Source: Xanthobacteraceae bacterium (GTDB taxonomy: Bacteria; Pseudomonadota; Alphaproteobacteria; Rhizobiales; Xanthobacteraceae). Taken from it: a stretch of 64,000 bases of DNA. The stretch lies in the NCBI GenBank assembly GCA_019635585.1, contig JAHBZE010000002.1, positions 868,001 through 932,000 on the forward strand. Reading direction: 5' to 3'. A program made the translations under genes and the position numbers. Below, piece by piece: positions 50,594-59,737 of the stretch. How positions within the stretch are numbered: the first letter of the stretch is position 1; each line of letters starts with the position of its first letter. The notes beneath the pieces were generated by a model that was not told the origin of the DNA, made no database searches, and was given only the letters and a program-made list of their open reading frames with translations.

Positions 50594-51280
50594 GGAAAAC
50601 CCTCCGCTCCAGTGAGGACAACGCGACTCGCGAAATCCGGTTCCGGTTTTCGTTGGTTCGAATTCCGGCCACGCAAAATACCGGCTCGCGGGCGCAAAAA
50701 CGCCGGAGGTCTCGCGCCGCTCGCTCTTTCCTCGCAAGAGGAAAGAGGGGAAGGAGCGCCGAAAGGCGCTGCCGTGTATTTCGTGCGGCGTTTCCCAAAG
50801 CGGGAGGAAAACGCCGGCGCCTTTCGACGCTCCTGAAAACGCGGCGCGAAGCGGAAAAGCCCGCCTCGCGCACGCGCTTTTATTTGTGGCGTTCTCCTTA
50901 AGCCTTCAGGACCGTGCTTCCGAGACCGGGGCTTTGCAGCGCCGCGCGCCGCCGGATGCTCCGGCGGAGAGGCAGCGCACGCGGGCGTTTCTTCCCGCGC
51001 GCCCGGTCTCCATTCCAGTCCGACGCGGAATCCGGCGAACCGGACTGCGCGACCCCATCGAGGGGTGGACGGCGCGTCGTAATGCGCGCGGACGGCGACC
51101 CGAAGGCTCCCGGTGTATCCGGCTGCGAACCGGAGACAGCAGGCGCCACACCCTCCCCCGCTTCACGACGCCTCGAGAAACGCCCCTCAGTGTGGGGAGA
51201 GCGATAGGAATATAGACCTAGATTGGGGCGGGAGTGTGGAGAAGAAACTTTGCCAAGTGAAGCCTCTTCTAAGACTAATC
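50594..51280. other. 687-nt GC-rich gap with no convincing gene
   Basis: The frames here are Arg/Pro-rich read-throughs. The segment around 51000-51200 has the look of a dispersed intergenic repeat of Hyphomicrobiales (AACCGGACTGCG, TCGAGGGGTGG words), which I remember only loosely. It borders the low-GC islet that follows; the composition falls sharply near 51220. Confidence 0.4.
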
Positions 51281-51760
51281 TCAAAATGTCGATAAAGTGC
51301 ACGCTCGATAAACCGAGATCAGAACACCACAAACTGAGACAAAGGCAACAACAACAAAAACGGCATTGAAGACTTGGCTGTGACTATAAAGAAGGTTTGC
51401 TGCTCGGGCAGCGTGAGCTGTGCTTTTAGAGTTTGCCTTTCTCACAAGCTCTACGTTTACGATACCCCAAGCTCTCATTTGCCGCTCCATTTCTAAGAGC
51501 AATTCTTCGCCAATCTTTACGAGTTCTCGGCTGCGGAGGTCCAATCGCCAGAAAAGCAGTGAGAAAATAAGACCCAAAGCAGAAAAGGTCATCGCAACTA
51601 GCGGCATCGCGTAAGTCTGATAATGAGCCGCAGTAAGCGCGCCGATAACGACGAAGAAAAAACTAAAGACTTTCATTCGTTGCGCAGCATGGAAAGAAAA
51701 CCAGTTCCAAGCGTACTCATTCACAACCCTTAATTTCTCATGTTGCAGTTTCTTCGCCAT
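51281..51760 (-). CDS. Three-helix membrane protein, paired with an HNH nuclease
   Basis: 159 aa. Two close membrane helices (VFSFFFVVIGALTAAHY, PLVAMTFSALGLIFSLLF), a long cytosolic helix (RSRELVKIGEELLLEMERQMRAWG), and a third membrane helix near the end (VFNAVFVVVAFVSVCGVLISVY). The plan is similar to small membrane effectors of the SLATT type. It lies 21 nt after the HNH gene on the same strand, and the pair forms a low-GC islet in the core genome. A membrane effector of a two-gene defence unit is plausible but unproven. Confidence 0.62.
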   Translation of the reverse strand: MAKKLQHEKLRVVNEYAWNWFSFHAAQRMKVFSFFFVVIGALTAAHYQTYAMPLVAMTFSALGLIFSLLFWRLDLRSRELVKIGEELLLEMERQMRAWGIVNVELVRKANSKSTAHAARAANLLYSHSQVFNAVFVVVAFVSVCGVLISVYRACTLSTF

Positions 51761-51781
51761 AGCTAATTCCTGATGTACATA

Positions 51782-52711
51782 TCAACCCTTATAAATATTC
51801 TCGTTGTGCCAAACCAACGCATCGTTATTTGGCCTTTTACCGAGCTCATGCGGAACACTAATTTCTGCACCGCTGAGCGCGTAATAGTGCCTCCCGTTCT
51901 CGTACTCTTCCTTTATCTTTCGACTAACTTCGAACCGATAGTCCGGCGTAATTGTTACATAGCCAAGATCGAACAAACTATGGATATCGCGACGTAATAG
52001 AACGCCGTTGGACGGATCATGCGAGCCGCCGTCAGAAAATGGGCGTATGTGTGCAGCGTCTAATGCAGGTAGAGTTCGCTCACCCGAGATAGCGCACCTG
52101 CGAGAGTAACTATCAGTGACCAAAACTCTAAATGCGCCTTGACCTAAGCGTGGCTTGACGAGGACCGGGGTCCCGTACCTATTTTGCTGAGAGTCCGAAA
52201 ATCCCCGAACCGGTTGATCATCTTTGGCTAGGGCATATTGAACAGCTTCCCATAAAGCCTTTCCATCGGCTTGATCTGTAGAATAGGTCTTTATCGAAAC
52301 AATATTTGGCGAAAAACTTTCGGGAACAGGTATCCAGTTTTCTTGCTGAAAGAAGAAGGGTTGGGTCAGGACCCTACATCCGATAACGAAATCGCTGCGA
52401 TTATCCGATTTTCCCGAGCGGTACTTAACTAGCCGCGCACGCATTTCTTGCAACGAGGCAACGCCATTTGCAAAACCGAACGCCTCCCAAGCAAGCGAGC
52501 AAGGCATAAGATTGGAGTGCGCGAAAACACCGCCGCCAACGATGTAATTTCTCGGCGAGTGTAACTTGAACAAGAAGAGCTCGCCAGGTTGCAATGCCTT
52601 AAAGGAAGTTGCCGACGGAGACCAAAAGTTCACTTCTGGAAGATCGGGAATCGTACGAAGTTGATTGTACCAGTCCCCGTCTGTCACTCCGATTACCATT
52701 CGAACAGACAA
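51782..52711 (-). CDS. HNH endonuclease of restriction type
   Basis: 309 aa. The C-terminal third holds an HNH_2-type nuclease: RCAISGERTLPALDAAHIRPFSDGGSHDPSNGVLLRRDIHSLFDLGYVTI (His-Asn-His plus Cys). The first 130 residues (VTDGDWYNQLRTIPDLPEVNFWSPSATSFKALQPGELFLFKLHSPRNYIVGGGVFAHS) look like a EVE/PUA-like reader of modified bases. This is the plan of type IV restriction nucleases that cut modified DNA. First gene of the islet, with its promoter near 52720-52750. Confidence 0.82.
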   Translation of the reverse strand: MSVRMVIGVTDGDWYNQLRTIPDLPEVNFWSPSATSFKALQPGELFLFKLHSPRNYIVGGGVFAHSNLMPCSLAWEAFGFANGVASLQEMRARLVKYRSGKSDNRSDFVIGCRVLTQPFFFQQENWIPVPESFSPNIVSIKTYSTDQADGKALWEAVQYALAKDDQPVRGFSDSQQNRYGTPVLVKPRLGQGAFRVLVTDSYSRRCAISGERTLPALDAAHIRPFSDGGSHDPSNGVLLRRDIHSLFDLGYVTITPDYRFEVSRKIKEEYENGRHYYALSGAEISVPHELGKRPNNDALVWHNENIYKG

Positions 52712-52761
52712 GCAGCGGCCTCCCCGCAGCAGCCTACGAACTTTGAAAGAGAGATACCAGT

Positions 52762-53571
52762 CTATTCCCCTCTGTCACGCAACTGCTCCGCGAAATAATG
52801 CAGCGTCTTGCGGTACACCTCCGAGCGATTCCACTCCCGCAGCACCTGAAAATTCTGCGTGCCCTCGCCGAACGGCGCGCCGCGCTGCCAGCCGTTGCTC
52901 GCCAATAAATTCGCAGTCGAGGCCAAGACATCCGGCACCGAGCGGCGCAGGTTCACATGCCCGTCGCCGTCGAAATCGACGCCGTACTTAATATATGAAC
53001 TCGGCAGGAACTGCGTCTGGCCGATCTCGCCGGCATAAGCGCCGAGCAACTCCCGCTTCGAAAGATCCCCGCGCGCGATGATCTGGAGGGCCGCGAGCAG
53101 CTCGCCCTGAAACAGCTCGGTGCGGCGGCAGTCATGCGCGAGCGTGGCGAGCGTCTTCACCACCGGCAATTTCCCGGTGTCGCCGCCGTTGTCGGTCTCC
53201 ATGGTCCAGATCGCCATCACGAGTTCGCGCGGCACGCCGAAGCGCTGCTCGACGCGGTCGAACAGCTTCGCGTGGCGCTTGAGCAAGTTCTTCGCGCGCC
53301 GCACCCGCGCGGGCGTCACCCGGCTCGCGGCATATTCCTCGAAGGTCTTGCGGAAGGTGTTGCGCTGGCGGCGGTCGAAGGCGAGCACCTTCCGGTCCTG
53401 CTCAATCCCGTCGAAAGCGTCCTCGATCACGCTTGCCGGAATGCCCTTCGCCTGCGCCTCGCGCGAGAACTGCTCGATGAATCGCTCGAACGGGCCGCCG
53501 CATTGCGCGGCCGAAGCCGGAACGATCAGGAGGAGCGAAAAAGCGAGAGCGGCGAAAAGGCGCGCGGGCAT
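52762..53571 (-). CDS. Lytic murein transglycosylase (MltB type)
   Basis: 269 aa from the ATG at 53571, which starts a clean signal peptide (ARLFAALAFSLLLIVPASAA); longer frames take in a dispersed palindromic repeat. Catalytic glutamate in AIWTMETDNGG, then YAGEIGQTQFLPSSYIKYGVDFDGDGHVNLRRSVPDVLASTANLLASNGWQRG, the SLT_2 (GH103) hallmarks. Periplasmic peptidoglycan cleavage giving 1,6-anhydro ends. Confidence 0.93.
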   Translation of the reverse strand: MPARLFAALAFSLLLIVPASAAQCGGPFERFIEQFSREAQAKGIPASVIEDAFDGIEQDRKVLAFDRRQRNTFRKTFEEYAASRVTPARVRRAKNLLKRHAKLFDRVEQRFGVPRELVMAIWTMETDNGGDTGKLPVVKTLATLAHDCRRTELFQGELLAALQIIARGDLSKRELLGAYAGEIGQTQFLPSSYIKYGVDFDGDGHVNLRRSVPDVLASTANLLASNGWQRGAPFGEGTQNFQVLREWNRSEVYRKTLHYFAEQLRDRGE

Positions 53572-53650
53572 GAACGGTTTCCTGAAATTTGCCGGCGCCG
53601 TTATTCCGGCCATCCGCGCCTTATTCATGGCATGGAGCAAAAAGGCGTGG

Positions 53651-53673
53651 ATGCCCGCGACAAGCGCGGGCAT
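53651..53673. repeat. Dispersed palindrome (ATGCCCGCG-N5-CGCGGGCAT)
   Basis: Perfect 9-bp arms, part of a widespread Hyphomicrobiales intergenic repeat whose translation reads MPALVAGIH; here it accounts for the apparent N-terminal extension of the transglycosylase frame. Confidence 0.65.
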
Positions 53674-53688
53674 GACGCAAGAATAGAA

Positions 53689-54213
53689 TCACTTCCAGCT
53701 TTGCAGGAGCGCGCGCGGACCTTCCATGTGGCCTTCGGGCGGATCGTCCTGCACCACGACATTCGCAGCACCCGGAAAACTCTGCGCGGTGACGCCGGGC
53801 GCGCCGACGATCACGATTTTGCGGATGCGGGATTTTTCCGCCGGAGTGAGCTGATTCCAGACATTCGCGGTGGTGTAGGCCCCGCCGGAAAATCCGTAGA
53901 TCGCGGTCACAGTCGGATCGCTATGGATGCGATCGAGCGTCATCTTCATCTGCTCGCCCGTGCCGCCCGCGACGTCGAGCACCTGCCCGCCATAGCCGCC
54001 GCGCAGCGCATAAAGCCGCGCGGAAGTGTCGTCGAGCTGGCCGTTCGGCGCATTGTCGGCGGCAATCCCGCGCAGGATCAGCATGGTCCCGCGCGGCATG
54101 GCGTAAGCATGCGCATAGAGACCGATCGCCAGCAGCGCGCCGACGAGAAGCGCGACCTTCTTTTCTCCGGCGAAATTCTTCCGGGCTTTCCAGGATTGCG
54201 GGATGAGGGGCAT
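53689..54213 (-). CDS. Exported alpha/beta-hydrolase-like protein
   Basis: 174 aa. A membrane anchor or signal (ALLVGALLAIGLYAHAYAM) is followed by a small domain with a nucleophile-elbow motif Gly-Phe-Ser-Gly-Gly (AIYGFSGGAYTTANVW), and a C-terminal ending EGHMEGPRALLQ with a candidate histidine. The layout suggests a shortened alpha/beta-hydrolase. No named family. Confidence 0.65.
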   Translation of the reverse strand: MPLIPQSWKARKNFAGEKKVALLVGALLAIGLYAHAYAMPRGTMLILRGIAADNAPNGQLDDTSARLYALRGGYGGQVLDVAGGTGEQMKMTLDRIHSDPTVTAIYGFSGGAYTTANVWNQLTPAEKSRIRKIVIVGAPGVTAQSFPGAANVVVQDDPPEGHMEGPRALLQSWK

Positions 54214-54345
54214 GAACGGCTCTGTGTTGAAAAACTCAGAGCGCTAACGGCTATCGCGGCCGGAAGTTCCATCGCTTAGAAAAGCACAACGGGGCGCGAA
54301 ACGGGCCGCGCCTTATGGCACGGCCCGGTCTCTCAGGCCGGGAGG

Positions 54346-54651
54346 TCAGGCCGCCTTTTCCTTCTTGTCCATCGGGTCGGCACGCATCACTACCGTCGCC
54401 GCGACCGGATAGATTTCGTCGCCCGGCATGCCGACGCGCTTCGCGTGTTCGCGGATCGATTCCTCGTCGCGCGCTTCATAGATGCAGAAGGTGCCGACGC
54501 GGCCGTCCTGTTCGTTCACGACGTAGGAGCGGATCCAGCGCACGCGGTCCGACATTTCGAAGTCGCCGATGCGCGCGGACTTCGCGCCCGCGGTTTCGAG
54601 TTCTTGCGGATTTGCCCATGCGCTGGGCCGGCGGATCACATAGAGGTTCAT
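54346..54651 (-). CDS. DUF4242 protein, copy 1
   Basis: 101 aa starting MNLYVIRRPSAWANPQEL, with SYVVNEQDGRVGTFCIYEARDEESIREHAKRVGMPGDEIYPVAATVV. DUF4242 proteins have a ferredoxin-like dimeric fold; a relative binds nickel. It is the downstream member of a tandem pair. Confidence 0.82.
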   Translation of the reverse strand: MNLYVIRRPSAWANPQELETAGAKSARIGDFEMSDRVRWIRSYVVNEQDGRVGTFCIYEARDEESIREHAKRVGMPGDEIYPVAATVVMRADPMDKKEKAA

Positions 54652-54865
54652 GGCTTTATCCTTTTCGTCTTTTCCGGCTGTCGCGGCGCCCGGTGACCGG
54701 CCGCCCGCGTCTTGCGGCGGCCTCATCGATGTAGGCGGCCTGCGCGATTGCGTCCTGACGACGGACTGATCAAATCCTGAATTCGGCGGCATCGCGAACG
54801 CCGAAACGTAACGGGCCGCGCCTTGCGGCACGGCCCATGACCTCCGGAGAAACGCGGAGCATTCG

Positions 54866-55168
54866 TTACGCGGCGGCGGCAAACTGATCGAGATCGGCCC
54901 GGACGATAAAGGTCGTCTCGACCGGATAGATTTCGTCGCCCGGAAGACCCGCGCGGCGCGCATGTTCGCGGATTGCCGCCTCGTTCTGCGCTTCATAGAC
55001 GTCGAACATGCCGATGCGGCCATCGGGTTCGTTGACGACGTAGCAGCGTATCCAGCGCACGCGGCCGGACATTTCGCGGTTCGTGAGACGCGCGGCTCTC
55101 GCAATGCCGGCTTCGAGTTCCTGGGTGCCGGCCCAGGTGCCCGGCCGGCGGACAATATAGAGGTTCAT
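54866..55168 (-). CDS. DUF4242 protein, copy 2
   Basis: 100 aa, clearly homologous throughout to the gene 214 nt downstream (MNLYIVRRPGTWAGTQELEAG, CYVVNEPDGRIGMFDVYEAQNEAAIREHARRAGLPGDEIYPVETTF). A cysteine sits at a different place than in copy 1. Tandem duplication. It is divergent from the winged-helix/TPR regulator at 55335, which may control both copies. Confidence 0.82.
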   Translation of the reverse strand: MNLYIVRRPGTWAGTQELEAGIARAARLTNREMSGRVRWIRCYVVNEPDGRIGMFDVYEAQNEAAIREHARRAGLPGDEIYPVETTFIVRADLDQFAAAA

Positions 55169-55334
55169 GGTCGCGATCCTTTCCAACGATCGGAATAAAC
55201 GGCATTCCCTGCCGGCCGCGGCGCGGTATTGCGCGGCGGCGGGCGTGGTATAGGAATTGGCGATGCCTCGCGTCCTTACGGCGCCCTGAGCAATTGCTGA
55301 TTTCGGCCCGGATCCGTCCCGGAACGGTTCACAG

Positions 55335-57095
55335 ATGTTTAAAATAGGCCCTTTTGTACTGGACGAGCCTGCCCGCGTGCTGCGGCTCGACAACCGCGAG
55401 ATCGCGCTTCAGCCGCGCGTGTTCGATCTCCTGGCCTATCTCATCAGGCACCGCGAGCGCGTGGTTTCCAAGGACGAACTCCTCGACGCGGTTTGGCCGG
55501 GCGTCACCGTCACCGATAACTCGCTGCAACGCGCGGTCAGTTCGCTGCGCGCGGCATTGCGCGAAGGCGGCATGGAAGACGCGGTGAAGAATTTCCCGCG
55601 CAGCGGCTATCGCATTTTGCTCGACGGCCCGGAGACGGCCCGGGCCGCGCAAATCCCCGCGGAGGCGCAACCCAATTCGCTTGCCGAAGCGCGGCGCGCA
55701 ATCGGCGACCAGCGCTGGCACGATGCCATCGCATTGTTCGAAAATGCAGGCCCAGCTTCGCTGACGGCACGCGATCTCGATTTGCTTGCGCTGGCGTTGC
55801 AATGCGCCGGCGATCCCTCCGGCACGATTCCCGTTCTGGTGCGCGCAGTTTCCGCGCATGCGGAAGCAGGACATAACGAATTCGCGGGTACCGACGCCGC
55901 GCAGCTCGCGATCTTGCATCTCGAGCGCGGCGAAATCGCGCTCGCAAAAGGCTGGGTCGCACGCGCGCGCGGCTTCACCGACGGTCAGGAAACGGGCGCC
56001 TACGGTTTCGTGCTTTATGTGCGCGCGCGGATTACCGCGGCCGAAGGCAACGTACAGGAAGCGCTGGAACTTGCCGGCCAGGCCTATGAAGTCGGCCGCA
56101 AATTGAAAGATCTTTCCGTTGAAGCGCTCGGTCTCATGTATCGCGGCTTCTTCAAGCTCAGCCTCGGCGACACAGAAGCCGGTCTTGCCGATCAGGATCA
56201 TGCCGCCGCGATTTCGCTTTCCAGTAAAATCGATCCGGTTACCGGCAACGTGCTTTACTGCAACATCCTGTGGGCATGCCGCACCTTCGGCGACTGGTCC
56301 CGTGCCGATCAATGGACGCTCGGCTATCAGGAATTTTCCACCGCGTGCAGCATGGAGTTTTCCGGCGCCTGCCAGTTGCACCGGGCTGAAGTCCTCGGCA
56401 CGCACGGTTCGTTGCACGACGCCAAGGCGCATATCAACGATGCCCTGAGCAAGCTCGAGGGCGACGCCCCCTGGGCACTCGGCGACGCGCACCGCGTACT
56501 CGGCGACATTCAATCGGCGATCGGCAACGACGATGAGGCTCTGGCCGCCTATGAAAAATCTTATTCGCTCGGCTGGGATCCAGAGCCGGGCCGCGCGACG
56601 CTGATGCTGGAGCGCGGAGACGCCGAGGGCGCCTATGCGAGCCTCGAACGCAGCCTGATCGGCAAAGGCTGGTGGACCTTGCAGCGGCAGGGAATGCTCC
56701 TCGCGCATCTTGCCCTTGCCGCCGCGCATGCCGGAAAACTGGAGAAAGCGAAATCGCTCATCGGAGACATCGCCGGTCAGGACAATCGCTGGCCGATGCC
56801 TTCGATCCGCGCACTCACCAACGAAGCCTCGGCCGTGCTTGCGCGAAAGCGCGGCGATGCGAACGAGGCGCTGCGGCATCTGCATCTGGCAAGGCAACTC
56901 TGGACCGGGTGCGGCTGCCGCCTGCATGCCTCGCGGGTACGGGTGCAAATCGCCGCTCTGCAACTCGAACAAGGCGACCGCGCCGGCGCGCAAACGGAAA
57001 TTCGCGCGGCAAGATCGGCCGCGGACGAGCTTCAGTCCGAAAAACTAAAGCGCGAATGCGATGCGCTTGAACGCAAGCTCGAGCCCGCAGCTTAA
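55335..57095 (+). CDS. OmpR-type winged-helix regulator with TPR-like sensor
   Basis: 586 aa. Residues 1-100 are a Trans_reg_C DNA-binding domain (FKIGPFVLDEPARVLRLDNREIALQPRVFDLLAYLIRHRERVVSKDELLDAVWPGVTVTDNSLQRAVSSLRAALRE, KNFPRSGYRI), without a receiver domain. The other 480 residues are a helical TPR-type array (many ALA-rich pairs). This resembles CadC/HilA/adenylate-cyclase-linked one-component regulators, without a membrane helix, so it is cytosolic. Divergent from the DUF4242 pair. Confidence 0.88.
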   Translation: MFKIGPFVLDEPARVLRLDNREIALQPRVFDLLAYLIRHRERVVSKDELLDAVWPGVTVTDNSLQRAVSSLRAALREGGMEDAVKNFPRSGYRILLDGPETARAAQIPAEAQPNSLAEARRAIGDQRWHDAIALFENAGPASLTARDLDLLALALQCAGDPSGTIPVLVRAVSAHAEAGHNEFAGTDAAQLAILHLERGEIALAKGWVARARGFTDGQETGAYGFVLYVRARITAAEGNVQEALELAGQAYEVGRKLKDLSVEALGLMYRGFFKLSLGDTEAGLADQDHAAAISLSSKIDPVTGNVLYCNILWACRTFGDWSRADQWTLGYQEFSTACSMEFSGACQLHRAEVLGTHGSLHDAKAHINDALSKLEGDAPWALGDAHRVLGDIQSAIGNDDEALAAYEKSYSLGWDPEPGRATLMLERGDAEGAYASLERSLIGKGWWTLQRQGMLLAHLALAAAHAGKLEKAKSLIGDIAGQDNRWPMPSIRALTNEASAVLARKRGDANEALRHLHLARQLWTGCGCRLHASRVRVQIAALQLEQGDRAGAQTEIRAARSAADELQSEKLKRECDALERKLEPAA

Positions 57096-57124
57096 AAAAA
57101 AAACGGCGGGCCATTTGCCCGCCG
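57094..57124 (-). terminator. Strong rho-independent terminator of rpoD
   Basis: On the minus strand CGGCGGGC-loop-GCCCGCCG (57124-57104) is followed by ten T, 23 nt after the rpoD stop at 57147. It overlaps the stop of the convergent regulator gene (57095) and may act in both directions. Confidence 0.9.
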
Positions 57125-57146
57125 CCTGTTTCGCGATTCGTCCGCT

Positions 57147-59681
57147 TTAGTTATCGAGGAAGCTACGCAGCTTCCGCGAGCGCGACGGATGCTTGAGCTT
57201 GCGCAGCGCCTTCGCCTCGATCTGGCGAATGCGTTCGCGCGTCACCGAGAACTGCTGGCCGACTTCTTCCAGCGTGTGGTCTGTGTTCATGCCGATGCCG
57301 AAACGCATACGCAGCACGCGCTCTTCGCGCGGCGTGAGCGAGGCCAGCACGCGGGTCGTGGTTTCGCGCAAGTTCGACTGGATCGCGGCGTCGATCGGCA
57401 GCACCGCGTTCTTGTCCTCGATGAAATCGCCGAGATGTGAATCTTCCTCGTCGCCGATCGGCGTTTCGAGCGAGATCGGCTCTTTTGCGATTTTCAGGAC
57501 CTTGCGCACCTTCTCGAGCGGCATGCCGAGTTTCTCGGCAAGCTCCTCGGGCGTCGGCTCGCGGCCGATTTCGTGCAGCATCTGGCGCGAGGTGCGGACG
57601 ATCTTGTTGATCGTTTCGATCATGTGCACCGGGATGCGGATCGTGCGCGCCTGGTCGGCGATCGATCGCGTGATCGCCTGCCTGATCCACCACGTCGCGT
57701 AGGTCGAGAACTTGTAGCCGCGGCGATACTCGAACTTGTCGACCGCCTTCATCAGGCCGATGTTGCCTTCCTGAATGAGGTCGAGGAACTGCAGGCCGCG
57801 GTTCGTGTATTTTTTGGCGATCGAGATCACGAGGCGAAGGTTGGCTTCCACCATTTCCTTCTTCGCCTGCCGGGCCTCGCGCTCGCCCTTCTGCACCATC
57901 TGCACGATGCGGCGGAATTCCTGAATCTCAAGGCCGGTCTCGGTCGCGAGCGCATGGATGTCGTGCCGGATCTGCTTGATGCGATCCTTGTCGTGGCCGA
58001 CGAAACCCTTCCAGCCCTTCGAGCCGAGTTTGCCGACGCGCAAAAGCCATTTCGGATCGAGCTCGGAGTTCTGGTAGTTCTTGATGAAGTCCTCGCGCTC
58101 GACGCCGTGGCTTTCGGCAAGCCGCATCAGACGCACTTCGAGACCGACCAGACGGCGGTTGATTTCGTAAAGCTGCTCGACCAGCGCGTCGATGCGCCCC
58201 TGATTGAGCGAGAGCGATTTGACGTCGGTGACGAGCTCTTCTTTCAGCTTCTTGTAGCGGCGCTCCTGAGAAGGCGAGAGCGACTCGTTCTTCAGCTTGT
58301 TCTCGACGTTCTGGTCCTGAAGCTTGCGCAGCCGCTTGTAGGCGTCGGCGACCTTGTCGAAGGTCTCGACTACCTGCGGCTTCAACTCGGCTTCCATCGC
58401 AGCTAACGAGAGCGCGTTCTCGAGATCGTCCTCGTCGTCGTCCAATTCCTGCGCGCGCGGCGCGCCTTCCTCGTCTTCATCGCCATCGCGCGGCGCGGTC
58501 GAAGGCGCTTCTTCCGCCTTGGCGCGCGCAGCCGCGGCTGCCGCCTGCTGTTCGCGGATCGCGGCCTGCCCGCCCATCGGCGGGTTCGGGTTCACCGGCT
58601 GGTTCTTCGCTTCCGGCCCGGCATAGGTCGCTTCGAGATCGATGATGTCGCGAAGCAATGCTTTGGCTTCCGCAAGCTCGTCGCGCCACACGATGATCGC
58701 CTGGAAGGTGAGCGGACTTTCGCAGAGACCCGCGATCATGGCTTCGCGGCCGGCCTCGATGCGTTTCGCGATTGCGATTTCGCCTTCGCGCGACAAGAGT
58801 TCGACCGAACCCATCTCGCGCAGATACATGCGCACCGGATCGTCGGTACGTTCGCCGGGCTCCGATTTCTTGGCGGTGGCGAGCGACTTCGAGCCGGACT
58901 CTACGAGATCCGTGCCCGTATCGTCGTCATCGTCGTCCTCTTCTTCCTCGCCGTCGGTGTCTTCGGCTTCGACGACATTAATGCCCATGTCGTTCATCAT
59001 CGCGAGCACATCTTCGATCTGCTCGGAGGTGACTTCTTCCGACGGCATCACGTCGTTCAACTGGTCGTAGGTAACATAGCCGCGCTTCTTCGCGGCCTTG
59101 ATCATCTTCTTCACCGCGGCATCGGAGAGATCGAGCAGCGGACCGGCTGCGTCCTCGCCCTCGGCGGGCTGCTCGGTATTGCCGCCCTTTACCGGCGCGG
59201 CGGCACCGGCCGCGCGCTTGAGCGATTCAACGCCGGCGGCGGTGCGGCGCGTGTCGGCGGGCGTTTCGTCCTTCGCGCCGGGCATCGGCTTGCCGCCGAC
59301 GATCGCGCGCAAGAGATCTTTCGCCTTGCCGAATGTGGTGCCGATGCCGCCGCCCGCGGGCGCGCCCTTGGCGGCTTTCGCGGCCTTCTGCGGGACCGGA
59401 ACGCTTTTCGGTTCTTGCTTCTTCGGCTGAATCTTGTCGGAAGCGGCGAGCGCTTTCTGCAGCGGCGTGAGCGGCTTCTTCTTTGCGGCGGCTTCTTTGG
59501 CTTTCAACGCGGCTGCAGCCGCCTTTTCTTTTTCCTTCAACGCTTTTTCTTTTTCCTTGGCCTTCTGCTTCGCAGCGGCTTCTTTTGCTTTGGCGGCGGC
59601 AGCAGCCAGCTTGGCCTTGGCAGCCTTTTCTTTTTCTTTCTTTTTGGCGTCGGCTTTCTTGGCTTTGTCTTTGGAGGCCAC
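57147..59681 (-). CDS. rpoD: Primary sigma factor RpoD (sigma-70) with KA-rich N-terminal extension
   Basis: 844 aa if started at the GTG at 59681 (AAGGA 7 nt before); an in-frame start at 59702 would add MEHKDCP. Region 1.1 begins at about residue 180 ([29 protein letters not shown]), an acidic non-conserved region holds runs of E and D, and then come regions 2 ([44 protein letters not shown]), 3 and 4.2 ([30 protein letters not shown]). Most homologues start only 10-20 residues before region 1.1. About 170 additional Lys/Ala/Glu residues are found here. Essential housekeeping factor. Confidence 0.96.
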   Translation of the reverse strand: MASKDKAKKADAKKKEKEKAAKAKLAAAAAKAKEAAAKQKAKEKEKALKEKEKAAAAALKAKEAAAKKKPLTPLQKALAASDKIQPKKQEPKSVPVPQKAAKAAKGAPAGGGIGTTFGKAKDLLRAIVGGKPMPGAKDETPADTRRTAAGVESLKRAAGAAAPVKGGNTEQPAEGEDAAGPLLDLSDAAVKKMIKAAKKRGYVTYDQLNDVMPSEEVTSEQIEDVLAMMNDMGINVVEAEDTDGEEEEDDDDDDTGTDLVESGSKSLATAKKSEPGERTDDPVRMYLREMGSVELLSREGEIAIAKRIEAGREAMIAGLCESPLTFQAIIVWRDELAEAKALLRDIIDLEATYAGPEAKNQPVNPNPPMGGQAAIREQQAAAAAARAKAEEAPSTAPRDGDEDEEGAPRAQELDDDEDDLENALSLAAMEAELKPQVVETFDKVADAYKRLRKLQDQNVENKLKNESLSPSQERRYKKLKEELVTDVKSLSLNQGRIDALVEQLYEINRRLVGLEVRLMRLAESHGVEREDFIKNYQNSELDPKWLLRVGKLGSKGWKGFVGHDKDRIKQIRHDIHALATETGLEIQEFRRIVQMVQKGEREARQAKKEMVEANLRLVISIAKKYTNRGLQFLDLIQEGNIGLMKAVDKFEYRRGYKFSTYATWWIRQAITRSIADQARTIRIPVHMIETINKIVRTSRQMLHEIGREPTPEELAEKLGMPLEKVRKVLKIAKEPISLETPIGDEEDSHLGDFIEDKNAVLPIDAAIQSNLRETTTRVLASLTPREERVLRMRFGIGMNTDHTLEEVGQQFSVTRERIRQIEAKALRKLKHPSRSRKLRSFLDN

Positions 59682-59737
59682 GGGGCAATCCTTGTGTTCC
59701 AAGGCCGCCTCCGGTCGCCCGAATCGGCCTGCCAGTT

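Noticed and set aside
53574-53673. N-terminal extension MPALVAGIHAF of the transglycosylase
   Set aside because: It is the translation of a dispersed palindromic repeat; a normal signal peptide starts at the ATG at 53571.
55329-56993. A 554-codon minus-strand frame opposite the winged-helix/TPR regulator
   Set aside because: It is the mirror of a clearly coding GC-rich gene; the sense protein has a recognisable DNA-binding domain, the antisense one has no family features and an odd Arg/Ala/Gly composition.
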